A DNA stretch of 64,000 nt from JBAXQQ01 sp037131695 (GTDB taxonomy: Bacteria > Armatimonadota > Hebobacteria > CAIYQO01). Shown in pieces: positions 64,000-64,000 of this stretch (position 1 is the stretch's first letter; every line of letters begins with the position of its first letter). The stretch lies in assembly GCA_964638715.1 (NCBI GenBank), contig CAZWZF010000011.1, forward strand, positions 1-64,000, given 5' to 3'. Under the pieces are notes generated by a model. It searched no databases. It had not been told where the DNA came from and saw nothing but the letters and a program-made list of their open reading frames with translations. The position numbers and the translations under genes are program-made.

Positions 64000-64000
64000 C

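Overview
The window is a bacterial chromosome segment of moderate to low GC. Gene density is normal, and the intergenic spaces are rich in AT tracts, palindromes and short tandem repeats. The best clue to the lineage is the prepilin-like protein at 36192-37397: its cleavage segment FTLIELLVVISIIAVLAAIL is followed by FPVFARAREKARQ, a combination I associate with Armatimonadota and related poorly cultivated phyla. Several UroD-like paralogs, SGNH/sialate-type esterases and CBM9-like secreted proteins fit a carbohydrate-degrading member of such a lineage. This placement is an inference, not a determination. Metabolism looks largely anaerobic but oxygen-exposed: two glycyl radical enzymes, a 2-oxoacid:ferredoxin oxidoreductase, and phenylacetate-CoA ligase with an ACT protein sit alongside a large catalase.

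Layout. 1-320: 5' end of a transposase cut by the window edge. 515-5618: an SDR oxidoreductase, then a stress operon (alpha/beta hydrolase, cupin, large catalase, conserved small protein) behind a near-consensus promoter. 5862-8410: korAB. 9287-18256 (minus): the most unusual metabolic block, in transcription order UroD-like, secreted TPR-like protein, glycyl radical enzyme 2, UroD-like methyltransferase homolog, glycyl radical enzyme 1. 18556-22561 (minus): two secreted esterases. 22959-31086: a metalloid and thiol-redox island with two ArsR/ArsP-like permease/thioredoxin modules whose promoters and operators share the same layout, an aquaglyceroporin with a CobW-type GTPase, a PadR regulator, a DGC protein, a small Cys-rich protein, a membrane-anchored thioredoxin and a CcdA-like protein. 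31143-35823 (minus): GDSL esterase with CBM9-like tail, glycogen synthase, class I amidotransferase-type hydrolase. 36192-42137: prepilin/lectin protein, an unrecognised presumed TIM-barrel protein, two UroD-like proteins and a convergent LacI regulator. 42621-52762: three tandem paralogous secreted proteins of about 1100 residues. 52852-58932: orphan ABC ATPase, ruvC with a transglutaminase, a small Cys-rich protein, lipoate ligase and a CDF metal exporter. The exporter sits behind a promoter, a NiCo-type riboswitch and an intrinsic terminator. 59363-63999: a structured, possibly RNA-coding stretch, a CPBP protease, then an ACT / sodium symporter / phenylacetate-CoA ligase operon.

Two threads run through the window. 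The first is metal and thiol chemistry: ArsR operators, thioredoxins, Cys-rich proteins, CobW, CDF and the NiCo riboswitch. The second is an expanded set of UroD-fold proteins, one of which keeps the His-x-Cys...Cys zinc pattern of methylcobamide:thiol methyltransferases and sits between two glycyl radical enzymes. The intergenic DNA also carries many tandem arrays with a 7-bp period, at least two interspersed palindrome families and MITE-like elements. In two genes the stop codon lies inside such a 7-bp array.

The strongest candidates for something undescribed are the GRE-UroD-GRE block (second enzyme with a GCCR instead of GCVE finger loop), the triplicated giant secreted family, and the genome-wide heptamer repeats.
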